64,000 nt of DNA from Varanus komodoensis. Lineage: Eukaryota > Chordata > Lepidosauria > Squamata > Varanidae. The notes beneath the pieces were generated by a model. It did not search any database. It was not told the origin of the DNA and saw nothing but the letters and a program-made list of their open reading frames with translations. Position numbers and translations under genes: made by a program. The stretch lies in the NCBI RefSeq assembly GCF_004798865.1, contig NW_025336481.1, forward strand, positions 40,519,619-40,583,618. The letters run 5' to 3'. This document shows positions 20,797-32,573 of the stretch, one piece after another. The first letter of the stretch is position 1; each line of letters starts with the position of its first letter.

Positions 20797-23700
20797 GGAC
20801 ATAAATGAGAGGCCCGAGGTGTGAGCTGAGAAGAGCAGCACAGAGTGCAGAAGGTCTCTATATTCAGAGCAACTGGAGATCTGGATGAACCAAAGTTTTC
20901 TCAAATGGGATGCAAAGAGGGAGGTTCACAAGGAAAGAAACTGTAAGAGCAGCCTAAGAGGACAAGCAGGAAAGGAGGAGTGGCTATGTCAGAAGACAAG
21001 AGGGAAGTTAAGGAGGAGAAAAGGGAGAGCGCGCTTTAGTTCTTCCTCGTCTTGAGTCCACGCTAAAACCACCATGGCTCCCAGTCGCCAAGGAAGCATT
21101 TCCTAAGCTCACTCTCAAGATGCCACACAGCATCTCAGAAGAGCCCAGGCCTGGAATGGCAGACTTGCCCCTTCGATGCTGCTCACATCGCTTGAATCAA
21201 AGCACAGTCAATGCAGGAGAGAGAAACAGCCTTTTAAAAACCAGAACATCGTAGGGATTAATAGCCCCAACAGCCACTCACGGCTGGCATTGTGATCTGT
21301 GAGACCGTGCCATCAACATCCCATGGTCTGATTCTTCCTGCTGGCTGTCCCCAAGCACAGCTAGTGGGCTGAATGATGAATTGTTCCAGCTTCAGCCAAA
21401 GGTCAACATAAATGATTTACAGGCAGAGAAAACATTATTAGAGCGCGTGACTATGAGTTTTTAGACAGGCAAAAGGCCTACAACTTGTGGCTGGAGCCTG
21501 CTAGGAGCTGTGGGACACTTTCTGAGCAAGCCTGAAGAGAATTGCATCCTTGCTCACTCTTGAAATGATAAGCAAGCATTGTTTTTAAAAATCCCCAGAA
21601 AAATCTGGCACAAATCATTTTAATGGACTTAATAGTTATTACAGTGTTTTGTCATCTGGCCAATTAAGAAGAGCAAGGACAAGATGGACAGTTCCCCCAG
21701 ATTTTCTGCCTTAGCTTCATTTTGATTCAGTCTCTTCAACTTTTTGTGCAGCATGATAATGACATATTGGTGCTCTGATACAAAATAATGTCTTCAAGTT
21801 GTACAGCCCTTCCTTAAGGATGCACATGTTAATTATTATTACGAAATGAGCCTTGGGGCATTTTTTACGTTAACTGTACATGAGGGCAATTAACAAAAGA
21901 TGTGTAAAACCTGAGGAGTGGGACATAAATAAGTGGGAAATATTTTTTATTATCACTACAAAAAGATACAATATAATTTATGGTAGACCTTATCTTGAAT
22001 TTACAGCCAAACAGCTGGAAGCAGTAATAAACTTTTAACTGAAAAAAGTGATTCAAACGATGCTGCCACACTAAAATTTAACCACAATGAAAACTCAAAT
22101 GTCCCGGTTTTCAAGTATGGTCGCCAGATCAGCAGTGCAACTCTGTAAAGGCTCTGGAAGATGTGCGCCTTTTTGTCCATCCGTCAGCATCATGGTACCA
22201 AGGCTGTGAAACCCAGACAACTGAAACTTGGCATGTATACTAATGGGACCTTAGAGATGTACACCTCATAGGGTTTTGTTTTTAAAACATCCTAATCAAT
22301 TTTAACTAATTTAAATGTGCTCCTGTGGTTGAAGCTGGCAGTAACATCTTTGGCCACTAGGTGTCCCTGAGGGGTGCATAACTTTGCAGTTCTTAAGAGT
22401 TTGAAGCCAGGGAGATTGGCAGGCTGAGGGAAAAAGGTTTATGTCTCTTCCTTGCTCTTTACTGCGGGGCAGACGCACTTCTCAGCTCCCCTGCCTCACA
22501 GGGCTATGAGGGCATGCCTAGTGGTGCCCACAGACAGCCTCTCACTGGGGGCACTGGGGGCTGATTACGTTGGTTTGAAGACTTCTCCACGCTGACAAAC
22601 CAAGGGCTATTCCAGCTGGGCCTGTTCCTTAGTAAGCATTAAATGGAAGCAAGTGCCAGCCAACCAACATACTCCACGGTTGTCAGCAAGCCAAAGCGCA
22701 TCAGGCCTCCATCTCTCTTGGTATGGAATAAACCGCGCTGTTAGAAAATGAGGGCATTATGGGATTTGGCGGAGGATAAAGAATGCAATTATCAGTGAGG
22801 CCAGAAGGGCAGTGAATAGACACAACCATGAGGTGGAAGTAATATGGCAATAAAGCAAGCTTGTCCTGCACCCCATGTATCAGAAATTTTACAGATTACA
22901 CTCAAAGCAACAATTGGTGTGACCCTTGTGGGAAGATTAATGGGCCATATAACAACTGATGCTGAATAGTATTCTTTATATAACAACTCACTATATTCAC
23001 TGGTCTTTTATGTATATGCAGAGTTCCAATGACAGCTCCTTGTCCTACTGGAGGTGCCCTGTCTCTTTACTGGACTTAGATGTGTGAGTTTATTTTTTAG
23101 GGCAAAACCAGGAGATTAGAACACATTCAGCTGCCCTCTGCATTTCTCTTCCCGAGCTTTCCCATATCATGTGGTTGCGGGATCAGCAAGGTTTTGGGTC
23201 CGTGGGGCACACCTAGAAATTTGAGAGACTGTCATGAGCACCACCATAAAATGGGTGCTACCAGTGCGAATATCTAATCACAGAAGTGAAATAACCCTTC
23301 CATGGGAAATTAAGATGGCAGAAACTAGATGGCAGCACGCTGCTTTGATGTGATGCCAGCTGATAAGAAAATATGTATTTTAGATAAAAATGGGCAGAAG
23401 GAGAGTGTCTCAGTGGGTATCATGGGAGGTGTCTGTGGGGACGCATTGGTGACTACCCTGATGCAGTTTAAGAGGCATGACGTGACATCACATGAAGTGC
23501 TGACCTGCCCTGTCGAAGGAAGTGGCAACCACGGGACACCACACACCATAGGTGACATCGCATCGCATGCGAGATCTGCTCATATAAAACCTTGTCCTTC
23601 CTGGAATGAGCCCTGCTCTGGTATGTCATAAAGTTGTATAATCTACATTCTTTCAAAAGGCACAACAGTTTATAATAATCAGATATCTGCATCTTAGAAA

Positions 23701-23934
23701 CACTAATACACGAATCACAGCAAAACAGCATTTGTCACAAAGTCTTGTCCCCTTTTAAAAGAGCCTAGGGAAGCATCCATTCATGGAACACAAATAACAT
23801 TGGGCTCACATGGACGCATCCCACACGGCCATCTATAACTCCTTGGCAGGACGTTTAATAAAGCCTTGCGGTCAGGTTTCTTCATCCAAGGAAGGGGTGG
23901 GCAACTTCTGGAGGCAGCTACATTTGACATCTGA
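20797..23934. other. Long stretch of mostly unique DNA
   Basis: No exon, RNA gene or confident repeat. Positions 21580-22080 are AT-rich. The segment 22130-22300 (around GAAACTTGGCATGTATACTA) resembles a recurrent vertebrate repeat phrase, but I cannot name its family. Coding frames are short and have no motif. Confidence 0.4.
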
Positions 23935-24032
23935 GGACCTTATATTATTGTATTTTGATTTTAAAGATTGTAATCCATCCTGAGATGCCATGCATAAGGG
24001 ATGGCACATAAAGTTTTACATAAATAAATATA
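23935..24032 (+). repeat. L2-like LINE 3' tip
   Basis: GATTGTAATCCATCCTGAGA then TGCCATGCATAAGGGATGGC and CATAAATAAATA match the 3' terminus also seen in the larger L2 copy at 28.6 kb (TAAGCCATCCTGAGATC, GGACGGCATGCC). About 100 bases remain. Confidence 0.55.
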
Positions 24033-25050
24033 CAGTCCGCTCTGCATCTATCCCACACTTCCAGGGGAAGTGGCCATTGCCACAGAAATCACAGCAGTTC
24101 TGTGGGGAAACAGGGTGTGGGGAAGCCCATATTTTGTTCCTGTGCAAAAGGCTTCTCCAGGTGGCCCACTTAGCAGTTGTTTGACAGGCTGCTGGGAGAC
24201 CCATCTGGCTGGGAAACAAAAGCACACTGCAGTTTCGGAAGTGACGGCAGCAGAGTTGGTGACAACAGGGACCGGGGCGTGTTTGAAGAGCAACGGTGGG
24301 CCACCCAGTGTTAATCCTGGTGCCAAGGAAGAGAAGATGGGAGCCCAACAGGGTTCGATGGGGACTGTGAACAGGGAGTCCGCTGTGCCCGAAGACAGAA
24401 CGCCTGTGAGCAAAGGCAAGAATACCTGGCCAAGGTGGCCAAGATCTCAAGAGAACTGCCACAGATACACCCTGCATGGTCCTGTATGGTACAGTGTTCC
24501 ATAAATGCCTTACTTTAGTCAATGAGAGCAAACACATTCATTTCGATCCATTACCTTCTCCTTTGCAAACTGTACGGTTAACCAAAATTAGATTCCTGTC
24601 TCACATGTTAAATAGTTACGTGATCGTGAATTATATGGAGAAAGTACAGCTAATGCATTGAGATAAATTTGCAATCTGTATTGTTCCCTGTCGGTTGTTA
24701 CAGCCAGGGAAAAACTGATCAAATTGTACATGGGAAACTGCCATTTCCTGCAACAGTGATCACTTGACAGGCATAGGAAAACCACTTGGGGCATGATTTC
24801 CTTATCTGTATCCTGAACGATTTATAAATTCAGGCTATGAGCTGCTGTTTCGTTAGCCTGAATCTCTAAACTTATTCAATGTAATTCTTGTGATTTGTTA
24901 TGGCCAATGTCCTTTAAACAAATAAACCTTGATTATGGGCCATGAATCTCTAGGCTCCCATTTTTTTAGAGTTGCTTTTAAAAAGATAATAACTCTACAG
25001 TCAAAACCTGCTGAGATCACAGAACTCCTGGAAAAGCTGAAGCTGTAGCA
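24033..25050. other. Unique non-coding DNA; overlapping ORFs not supported
   Basis: Frames of 123-173 codons overlap on both strands between 24016 and 24537. They show no domain, and the mutual openness indicates base composition rather than coding. The bases near 24870-24930 (TTGTGATTTGTTATGGCC, AATAAACC) look like an old retroposon tail, but no body is visible. Confidence 0.4.
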
Positions 25051-25051
25051 A

Positions 25052-25182
25052 CTGAAGCAGGGGTCAGCCGCTCACTACACTCCAGGTGTTTTGACAATTC
25101 CCATTGACCCCAGCCATGATGACCAAGTATTATGGGATCTGAAGTATAAACATCTAGAGGGCACCAGGTTGCCAGGCCCTGG
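25052..25182. repeat. Palindromic MITE (family A), old copy
   Basis: Left part GCAGGGGTCAGC, then a diverged TTTTGACAATTCCCATTGAC with CCCCAGCCATGATG. The right part TATTATGGGATCTGAAGTAT leads to AACATCTAGAGGGCACCAGG. The order and inverted arms fit the family. Confidence 0.55.
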
Positions 25183-25392
25183 GATAGAAAATGTTAGGCC
25201 AGGGTAACATGAGTCCAGCGCTCCAGCCTCTTCTAATTGCTAGGTCTTTAAAGATGATTTTTACTATTCGATTACGTTGGCCCTTGCTTATTATTCTTGC
25301 TTTCCAATCATCGGTAAACTGACAAAGGTGGAAAACAGCAAAAAGCAAAAAAGGCAAAAGAAATAGCAATCAAATTCCTGCTTCCTCATGCT

Positions 25393-25395
<3 letters not shown>

Positions 25396-25438
<43 letters not shown>
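25396..25438. repeat. (CA)n microsatellite
   Basis: About 21 uninterrupted CA units. It is long enough to be polymorphic. Confidence 0.97.
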
Positions 25439-25440
<2 letters not shown>

Positions 25441-26168
25441 ACTTTCCAGTAAATGAGTGTCATGAGAACAATCCCAAAGATCCAGCTGTGAGTGGAAGAA
25501 CGAAGCACAGCGCCCCCACACCCCATGATCAGCGCTACGAAACTGCCGTAACTCCTGCATTGCAAACATGTTTTTTTCTGGGAAGAGGCAGTGCTAAGGT
25601 CATGCCGGAGCCCCCCGGATCCTCTACAAAGTAATGGGCAGGCCCTCAGGCACCTGAAGCAGGCAGGCAGGCAGGCAGGCAGGCAGAGGGGTGGAGGCTG
25701 CAGTTGAGCAGCCTTAACCGGCAGTACGAAGCTCCCTAGGTCCAGCTAGTGTGACTCGTGGCAGCACTAGGTGGCCCCCTCCAGGGAGAAGCTACCAGCT
25801 CCGGGAGATTTTTGTATCAGCCTAATGCTCGGGTTTCATCTGACTTGCCAAGACTATGGGCCGTGGGATCGGCCAAACTGAAGGTCTCTGGCACCCCCTC
25901 CTCCAACCAGCAGCCGAGGACGAGGAATCGGCTGAGGAGCCGTGCTGTTCTGCTTGGCCCAGCGGCACAGTCCACACTGCGCATGCAGAAGGTTTGGAAT
26001 GCGGTCCGGAGGACCTCCAGTTGTCCTGGTAGCAGTGGATGGGGAAGAGCCCTGCCCAGAGACCCAAACAGCTGCCGGCGGCCAGGCCAAGAATGCAACA
26101 TGCTGATACAAGGGACTGTTGTGCTTACCAGTGCATCCAATGTGGGGCTCAGCAAGGCAAGCAGGTAC
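25439..26168. other. Unique, GC-richer DNA with a (GGCA)n run
   Basis: The tetranucleotide AGGC/GGCA repeats about seven times at 25659-25686. The long open frame at 25758-26336 is mirrored by three open minus-strand frames and ends inside a MITE, so it is not a gene. Confidence 0.5.
25659..25686. repeat. (GGCA)n microsatellite
   Basis: Roughly seven uninterrupted tetranucleotide units. Confidence 0.92.
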
Positions 26169-26169
26169 T

Positions 26170-26260
26170 TCCCAAATATTCTGAACTACAACTCCCATCA
26201 GCCCCAGACATCAGGGCCCATGGGCATCGGAGTCCAAAACATCTGGAAGGCACTGCATTC
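26170..26260. repeat. Palindromic MITE (family A), near-complete copy
   Basis: Left arm CTGAACTACAACTCCCATCA with GCCCCAGACATCAGGG. Right arm GCATCGGAGTCCAAAACATC with TGGAAGGCAC. The arms are inverted around a short centre, as in the reference copy at 3.4 kb. Confidence 0.62.
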
Positions 26261-27496
26261 CTTACCGCTGTTCTATGTACTTCAGAGTAAATCACTAAAA
26301 GGTAAATTTTGTGGCCTGTATACTCTATCTAAATAGGTTTTATGTTTCTTTCAATTATACTGGCAAAAGAGAAGGGGAAAGTGTCGTGCCAATCACAAAA
26401 TTCTACTGCACCACCCTTTGGATTTATTGATCTGAGCACACATTACCTATACACTTTTAAGACTAATTTCACAGCCACAGACGCTAGCTCTGAAATGGTG
26501 TTAGTACAGAAACACGTGTGCCCTGACATTCAATTCCAGCGAACTTGGTAGAAAAAATGGGAAGTTGGTGGAAATATAACCATCCATAAAAAGAGGGTTT
26601 TCTGGACAATCAGATGGAAAATCCGGTTTTAAAAGCTGCTCCAAAGGCTCTTCCGGGGTCCATTAATGATTACAGGTAGAGGGCCTAGAGAGGTATGGTA
26701 CAAAGGTGCTATCCTGCGCATGGGGATACTTTGCAGAGCTCTGCCAAAGGGCTTTCGACAAAGCAAGCCACGGGTTGGGCACAACTACTGAACCCTGGAG
26801 CTGCCACGAGCCCTTCTGAATCACCAGTGGAGCTGCTCTCTAAGGAAGGGTACGAATGCTTTTATCAGTGTGCCAATATTGATTCGGTTTAATTTAGGTT
26901 GTGTGCCTCCAACCCTGCCCTGCTGAACTAGAAGCACCCAGCGAATAAAGTCACAGCTGTGAACAGGAAGGGCATGTCCTGAAGAGCAACGACGGGGTGA
27001 ATAAAGAGAACTAATTAAAATAAAATTGCTGAGGCTTTAATCCAACAGTTGATTGCTAGGAAATCCCTAAATTGCAAAGGGCCACTTTTTTTCTCCAGAG
27101 CCAACATAAATGAGCATGAAAACTGCATACATTTACATATACATACACGCACACAGCCCTACCTATTTTGACTGGCATTTGCTTAGGAATTGGACTGCAG
27201 AGTATGCAGGGGGAGAGAAAAGCGATTACAGGAAGGCAGTGCAAATAGGTAGCAGGAGGATGAAGTTCTGTAGTTCAGGGGTGGGGAACTTCTGGAGACT
27301 GGGAGCCAAATTCTCTCTCCAGGTACCCATTAGGGGTTTATAGCACTCCCTGCCAATGTTGATGGCAAATTCACCAACACAGTGGAAAGGGCAGCAGGGG
27401 AAAAAAGGCTGGGGGGGGGGATCAAATGCAGCCCACCCCGGCTGTAGTTCTCAAGGTAGAAAATATTTTAAACCCTTGAACTTTACAACAGCCCAG
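26261..27496. other. Unique non-coding DNA, possible weak hAT end
   Basis: CAGGGGTGGGGAACTTCTGG at about 27277 resembles the end of hAT-type elements or of family A, but no clear partner end follows. No exon or other repeat recognised. Confidence 0.4.
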
Positions 27497-27497
27497 G

Positions 27498-27525
27498 TAG
27501 GGAGGGAGGGATGGAGGGAGGGAGA
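27498..27525. repeat. (GGGA)n simple repeat
   Basis: Imperfect GGGA tetranucleotides with one ATGGA interruption. A G10 run at about 27411-27420 lies just upstream. Confidence 0.85.
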
Positions 27526-27648
27526 TTTGACTAAATATTTAACTTCTGGTATTCTTACCCCACTTTTGTCTTTGGGTTGATACTTAGGGAATGGTGGAGG
27601 TAACTCAGGCCAGAGGGCAAAATCTGGCAGCCCGTAGCTAACCGCGCA

Positions 27649-27683
27649 CCCCCCCCCCCCCACACACACACACACACGCACAC
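27649..27683. repeat. C-run plus (CA)n simple repeat
   Basis: A run of about 13 C is followed by nine CA-type units. Low-complexity tract. Confidence 0.92.
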
Positions 27684-27859
27684 CACCACTGGATTAAGGG
27701 TGAGGTTGCATGGGTTTGGTCTCTTTAGGGGGGAAATGACAACTGGAACATGTACTTCCCATGTGACAAAATACAACTGCGGAAAAGTGGCTGTTACTTT
27801 TACTTACGAGGCTGCAGCTTTTATACCAATAAGGAGATAAAGGACATCCTGTTGGTGGG

Positions 27860-28714
27860 CGGTGCAGGTCTCCAGGTAGGTGATTTTGACCCAGTTCTGG
27901 ACGGGGTAGCAGGCCTGCGAAAGGAGAGGGTCCGCATCCTAGGAGTGCTGCTCGACCCAGAGCTGTCACTGGTGGCGGCAGTGGCAAGGAGTGCTTTCCT
28001 ACAACTTTGACTGATCCATCAGCTGCGTCCTTACCTGGATGAGCACTCCCTAGCAACAGTGATACATGCTCTGGTAACTTCCCGCTTGGATTACTGCAAC
28101 ACGCTCTATGTGGGGCTGGCCTTGAAAACGGTCCGGATACTGCAACTGGTGCAGAACAGAGCTGCCAGGCTGCTGACGGGGACCGGCCATTACTCTCACA
28201 TAACGCCAGTCCTCCACCAGCTCCACCAGCTTCCAGTTGAAGTCCGGGCCCAATTCAAGGTGCTGGTTTTGACCTGTAGGGCCTAAACGGCTTGGGACCA
28301 GGATACCTGAAGGAACATCTCTTCCTTATATGCCCTCACGCCCCTTAAGTTCTATGGGAGAAGCCCTGCTCCGGGAACCCTAAGAGAGGTAAAAAGGTCA
28401 TCAACTCGGAGTAGGGCCTTCTCTGCTGTGGTGCCCAGACTCTGGAATGTACTTCCCAGAGCGGCACACCTGGTGCCTAGTTTATACTCTTTTCGGCGCC
28501 AGGCCAAAACCTTTTTATTTAAACAGTATTTTAAAATTTAACAGCTTTTAAGTTCAGTTGCTCTGCTTGTTTTCTGATTTATTGTTCTGTTCTGTTCTAT
28601 TATTTATTGAAATTGTTGTTTTAATTCTTTTAAATATTGTAAGCCATCCTGAGATCTTGTATAATAGGACGGCATGCCAAAGCTATTAATTAATTAAGCA
28701 AGCAAGCAAGCAAG
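27860..28714 (+). mobile_element. L2-clade LINE: ORF2 C-terminus and 3' UTR
   Basis: Broken plus-strand frames give GLRKERVRILGVLLDPELSL, then IHALVTSRLDYCNTLYVGLA, then LQLVQNRAARLLTGTGH and HITPVLHQLHQLPVE. This is the canonical C-terminal region of L2-clade reverse transcriptases. The 3' UTR has the typical AGGCCAAAACCTTTTTATTT and TAAGCCATCCTGAGATC blocks and ends in an (AAGC)n run at 28694-28714. One stop interrupts LQL*LIHQL and a further break follows TCRA, so the copy is dead. It is 5' truncated. Confidence 0.82.
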
Positions 28715-28990
28715 CATCTCTGGATCCAACTAATCCTGCATCTTCTTCCCAATTCTGATGCTCCTAGGATGCCCCCTAGCAAGGCCTGTAGGTCAACAGC
28801 CCTTTCCCACAGCCGGCTTCCCCCACAAGCCATCTGTGTGGGAAGAATATTGCCAAGAACCTGAAGCTTCTATTCAGCTTATTGGGATGGATACCCGGAG
28901 GACACTGTGCCAAGGAGTTAAGTGTGCTCCGTTTCCACAGTCGGGCAGAGACAATAACTGAAGCTAGGTGAATGCGCTAGGAGAGAGACC
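28715..28990. other. Unique DNA between L2 and an LTR-like fossil
   Basis: No recognised feature. Confidence 0.4.
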
Positions 28991-29373
28991 TGTGCAGCCT
29001 CAATGAACCCGCTCCCAGGAGTTGTGAATTCCTGACCTCATCCTTAAGAGAATGATCTTTTTTCCTGGAGTTAATCCAGTTAGCTGGGACTTTTCTCGCC
29101 CTCCCTGCCTTGTCTCTGAGGAAGTCGTCTAAGCTTGTGTATCTCGACAGCCTCGGAAATAGAGGGAGAAAGAATGGTATAAAATCTATGGCAAGGGAAG
29201 CTCTTTGGCTTTCCTCTTGGAACCAGGCATAGATAGGGAGCCCCTGAGGAGGGATGCGTGTGACTTGTGACTGAAGGGACTTCTCTGAGCTTTTAGTTTG
29301 CTCTTTATCGGCAACCTGCACTCATGCTTCTCGACTACACGGATTCAATAAATGATAGGCAATCGTTGACACA
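28991..29373 (+). mobile_element. Possible solo-LTR fossil
   Basis: The segment begins TGTGCAG and ends TTGACACA, in the TG...CA fashion of LTRs. It contains a good TATA box (TATAAAA, 29178-29184) and, about 165 bases later, a polyadenylation signal (AATAAA, 29347-29352). This order and spacing resemble U3-R-U5. No internal region, primer-binding site or second copy was seen, and the immediate flanks do not form an obvious target duplication, so the call is tentative. It is treated as a fossil. Confidence 0.33.
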
Positions 29374-29974
29374 GGTGGCTTCATTCCTTTCTGAGCATCC
29401 TCAAATGGGAAGGGAAATACCTCATCACGTGCACAAGGCCCCAGGATTAAACCCCCCTTGCTATTCCCCTAGTCCAGAGGAGAGCATGAATCTTTATGAA
29501 AATGCAGCAGAACCATCCATGTGCAAGGAGGAGGTCCCATCGGCATTGTCTTTTTGGACGATACTGAATGCCAACTGATAAATGGGGCAGGGGGAGAGAT
29601 GAAGGGAAACCAAGGATGGGAGGGAGGAGTGGCACGGAGCAGTATTCCCTAAGCTTTTGACTTCCAAATATGTCAGATTATGTCTCCTGTCATCCCCACC
29701 CAGTGCAGGCATTGGTCATATGGGTGGGAATTCTGTATGACCGATGGGAATTCAATCCATTCAATTCGATTCAATACGGTGCAATCCACATATCTGAACA
29801 GCGCCCAGTCAGGGCATCCTGGAAGAGGGCAAAGCAGGCTGACTACAACCCTACACAGCCCCTCGCCCTGCAACATTTTGCGGTAGACTGCAGCTGCCAG
29901 AACTTGATAGACTTGTCCTCAGTGCCGCTGTTGAATCCTAATTTAAAGACATCAGAGCAATGCCTGCCACCATT
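29374..29974. other. Unique non-coding DNA
   Basis: A small ATTCRATTCRAT-type microrepeat lies at 29748-29772. No family or gene recognised. Confidence 0.4.
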
Positions 29975-29975
29975 T

Positions 29976-30035
29976 CTGGCAGAGATGCTCGTCAGTTCAT
30001 TGTGTGGCGTGTGAAGAAACACTTCCTTTTGGTTT
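29976..30035 (-). repeat. CR1-like repeat, short fragment
   Basis: GCGTGTGAAGAAACACTTCC followed by TTTTGGTTTCTTTCC resembles the conserved stretch GTGTGAAAAAATACTTCCTT of a CR1-related repeat widespread in reptiles. Only about 60 bases can be recognised. Confidence 0.4.
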
Positions 30036-31115
30036 CTTTCCAACAGGCAACCATGGAAGAATTGCAGAATGGTTTTCACCTTCAGTAATTTCCTTAGAAA
30101 AGCAGTGTCGGCTCTTCTCAAATGCCCATTGATGGAGCCTTTCCACAGGAGAACAAAGAAAGTTCAATGGCAGCCCTTCCAGAGCAACATGAATGCTTGG
30201 TAGACGTTCTCATTATTTTAGGCTCTCAGGCTTCTGCAGAAGATAGCTGTGTTGCCTTGATTCTTTATATCCACTCATGACTTGATTTTAAGCTGCTGAA
30301 AACAGAACGTGCCATGGCACAACACTGGGACAGGAGGGGCTGAATGGGTTTATTTTTAACTCAGTTAACTTCTGAAAACATTTCTGTGACTCCCTAATTT
30401 ACAGCACAGTTGCAAGAGTTTGCCTTCCGTACACTCTTCAATGGAGTCCCCAAGGACAAGAAAAATTGGAGCGGTATTCCTGGCCTTCTGATGATGCCTG
30501 GCCTTCTTTGTTACAATCCCCAGTGAGTCATCTGTTCAAGAATCACCCCTTCCAGTTGCCTTGGACTCAGCAGCTCAAGGACGACAACCTGCCATAGGTC
30601 GCCCAGTTGGCTGTTTGGGGGCAACGGAGAAAACTGTGATTCTACATTCTGCACACAATGGACCTCTGCCAGGGGCTTCGGAATTTCTTCAAATTAAGCA
30701 GGAGCAGGGAAGGAGCATCATTCAGAGGTGCAGCACATGCTCTACATGCAACAGATACCAAGTCTAGCCATTTAACCTGTTCAGCTATACGGCAGTGGTA
30801 CAGACTCTGGCTTGCCTGGGAGTCTAGTCTGGCCTTTCCGTTTCCTGCAACCACCAATCACGTGATGGCTTCCCAATATTTGTGTGTTCCATCCCCATTC
30901 GAAAGGGTTGAAACAACTCTAAGGCTTCATTACTTCCAGAGAAGGATTTAAACAAAGCCTGTTGGCAGTTTTGCCTGCCTATTTTGCCTTTGGCTGCATC
31001 CATTGCTGGAATTCTGGCCCCCTCCCTGAGCTTGTCCAAAATGGAATTCTGTCCTAAGGCTGAAAGCGATGCATCACCCCAGTGCAAAGTCTCACATTAC
31101 TGTGCTGACTGCATC
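30036..31115. other. Mostly unique DNA with a possible SINE head
   Basis: TTCAGAGGTGCAGCACATGC near 30722 with CATGCAACAGATACC weakly matches the CTCAGTGGTAGAGCATCTGC head of a squamate tRNA-derived SINE. The bases that follow do not match, so I do not call it separately. Confidence 0.35.
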
Positions 31116-31116
31116 A

Positions 31117-31192
31117 AACAGGCACTGCCAATCAGAGTACGCGGTACTGGCCTTGATGCTATTAGTCTGACTCAACAAGGTAGTTCAGAAGT
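31117..31192 (+). repeat. tRNA-derived SINE body fragment
   Basis: CACTGCCAATCAGAGTACGC, GTACTGGCCTTGATGC and TCTGACTCAACAAGGTAG match the 3' body of the family whose head is seen at 4933-5066 (CAGTCAGAGTAGACAATACTG, GGTCTGACTCAGTATAAGG). The head is missing here. Confidence 0.5.
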
Positions 31193-31399
31193 GCTCCCAG
31201 ATCCTCAGCTGTTCCCCAAAATGGGACCAACAGCCATACCTCCACTTATGTTCTTGGCCCAGGCAACCACCTGTCCTGTGTAAGCTCATGACTCTCATCC
31301 AATAGCAATTTTATCAACAGAAGAAAAAAGTGCCCCCCAGCACAGAGACTGCAAACAAAGCTTTGGTATCCAGTGCACAAGATCTCTTACAATTGCTAG

Positions 31400-31742
31400 C
31401 CAGGCAACCAAAGATTTGACATTTAGGCATCTTCTCCAGACCCATCTTTTCAAAGTGGCTTTCTCAGAGGTGTGACCCAGCCAGGTGTACTCAGCATAAC
31501 ACAGCAGAGTGACTGGTGTTGCCTTCTCCTCCCAAAACTGGAAGCCAACACAAGCAGTGGAAATTATAGGAGTCACAGTCTAACACAGGAAGCCTGGCCT
31601 AATTGTATTAGTAATTATTCATTATTCTCGCATTGTTTCATTCTTGTGCTTTATGGTTGTATATTAGTGGCAATGGTATTATATGGTCACAGCTTTGATA
31701 GCTGTGTGGAAAGATGTATATAAGTCTCTATAATAAAGAAGA
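31400..31742 (+). repeat. Old L2-like LINE 3' remnant
   Basis: GGCATCTTCTCCAGACCCAT then CTTTTCAAAGTGGCTTTCTC resembles the L2 3' segment. It is followed by the AT-rich 3' UTR-like tract and a terminal AATAAAGAAG. No protein motif survives, so this is a weak call. Confidence 0.38.
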
Positions 31743-32459
31743 AATAAGATCAGATTTCTTCTGACATTTTTAAAATTTAAAACGCTCCATTTCTACTTCC
31801 CCACACGCATGCACACATGTGTCCTTTGGTAACATACTAGATTAGTCATCCTCCAATCTCAGGCACAATAAAAGAAATCAGTCCTTGGCATATTCTTGAC
31901 ATTCAGAACAAACTTATCAGCTTTGCCAGATACAAAATAACCTTTCCTTTCAAAGGGACCTGGGGAATCTGGTGTCCTGGAATATTACTTTTGCAACCAT
32001 TATCTGAAGGGTGTTAACCAACATTTCCTTTACATGCTTAATAAAGTAAATATTTATTTCACAGTTGAGCAGGTTATAAACTGCGGCAAAACTGTGCAGT
32101 GCAATGTCATAAAAAGACAACAGCACCGCTGAAGGTCAAACATAGTTAGACACAAGGCCGCAGAGCAACAGAATTTCATTCAACAAGCACAAGATTATGG
32201 GCTTGAGGCTGAGCTTTAAGTAACTTGGAGTAAGGGATAAAAATGCACATTCTAAAGCCACCTGACACAAAGTGCATTACTTAGCACCTCAGCATGTGCC
32301 ATCTCAAGGTAGTGATTGTGAGGGGTACATCCAGTTAGCCCAGTAAGCAACCTGGATGGGGAACCTCCTGGAAACCAGGTAGTTCCACTGCAGTCAATCA
32401 AGCGTGGCTAGGAGAGCTTGCCTCTTATACCGAGAGGAGCTGCCAATCATTAAAATAGC
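31743..32459. other. Unique non-coding DNA
   Basis: A hairpin-like phrase GGGAACCTCCTGG / CCAGGTAGTTCC lies at 32359-32386. No family or gene recognised. Confidence 0.4.
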
Positions 32460-32460
32460 T

Positions 32461-32573
32461 TTCCCCCAACCTGGTGCCCTCCAGACATTTTGGACTGCAT
32501 CTCCACCATCCTGAAAATTATGGGAATTGCAGTACATCTGCGGGGAGGCACCAGGCTAGAGAAGGCTACAGTC
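32461..32573. repeat. Palindromic MITE (family A), near-complete copy
   Basis: Left arm CCCCCAACCTGGTGCCCTCC with AGACATTTTGGACTGCA. The right arm is GAATTGCAGTACATCTGCGG followed by GGAGGCACCAGGCTAGAGAA, inverted relative to the left. This copy shows the outer termini (AACCTGGTGCC ... GGCACCAGGCT) well. Confidence 0.65.

Noticed and set aside
22130-22300. Sequence around GAAACTTGGCATGTATACTA, resembling a recurrent vertebrate repeat phrase
   Set aside because: I could not assign a family or define ends, so it is left as unique DNA.
24016-24537. 173-codon minus-strand frame
   Set aside because: Open frames of similar length overlap on both strands, and no family resemblance was found.
25758-26336. 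192-codon plus-strand frame
   Set aside because: It runs into a MITE at 26170 and is mirrored by three minus-strand open frames, so it is compositional.
27277-27460. Possible hAT or family A element starting CAGGGGTGGGGAACTTCTGG
   Set aside because: No matching inverted end or target duplication was found. A similar phrase at 23893 is also isolated.
30720-30785. Possible tRNA-SINE head
   Set aside because: Only the first 35 bases resemble the family, and what follows does not.
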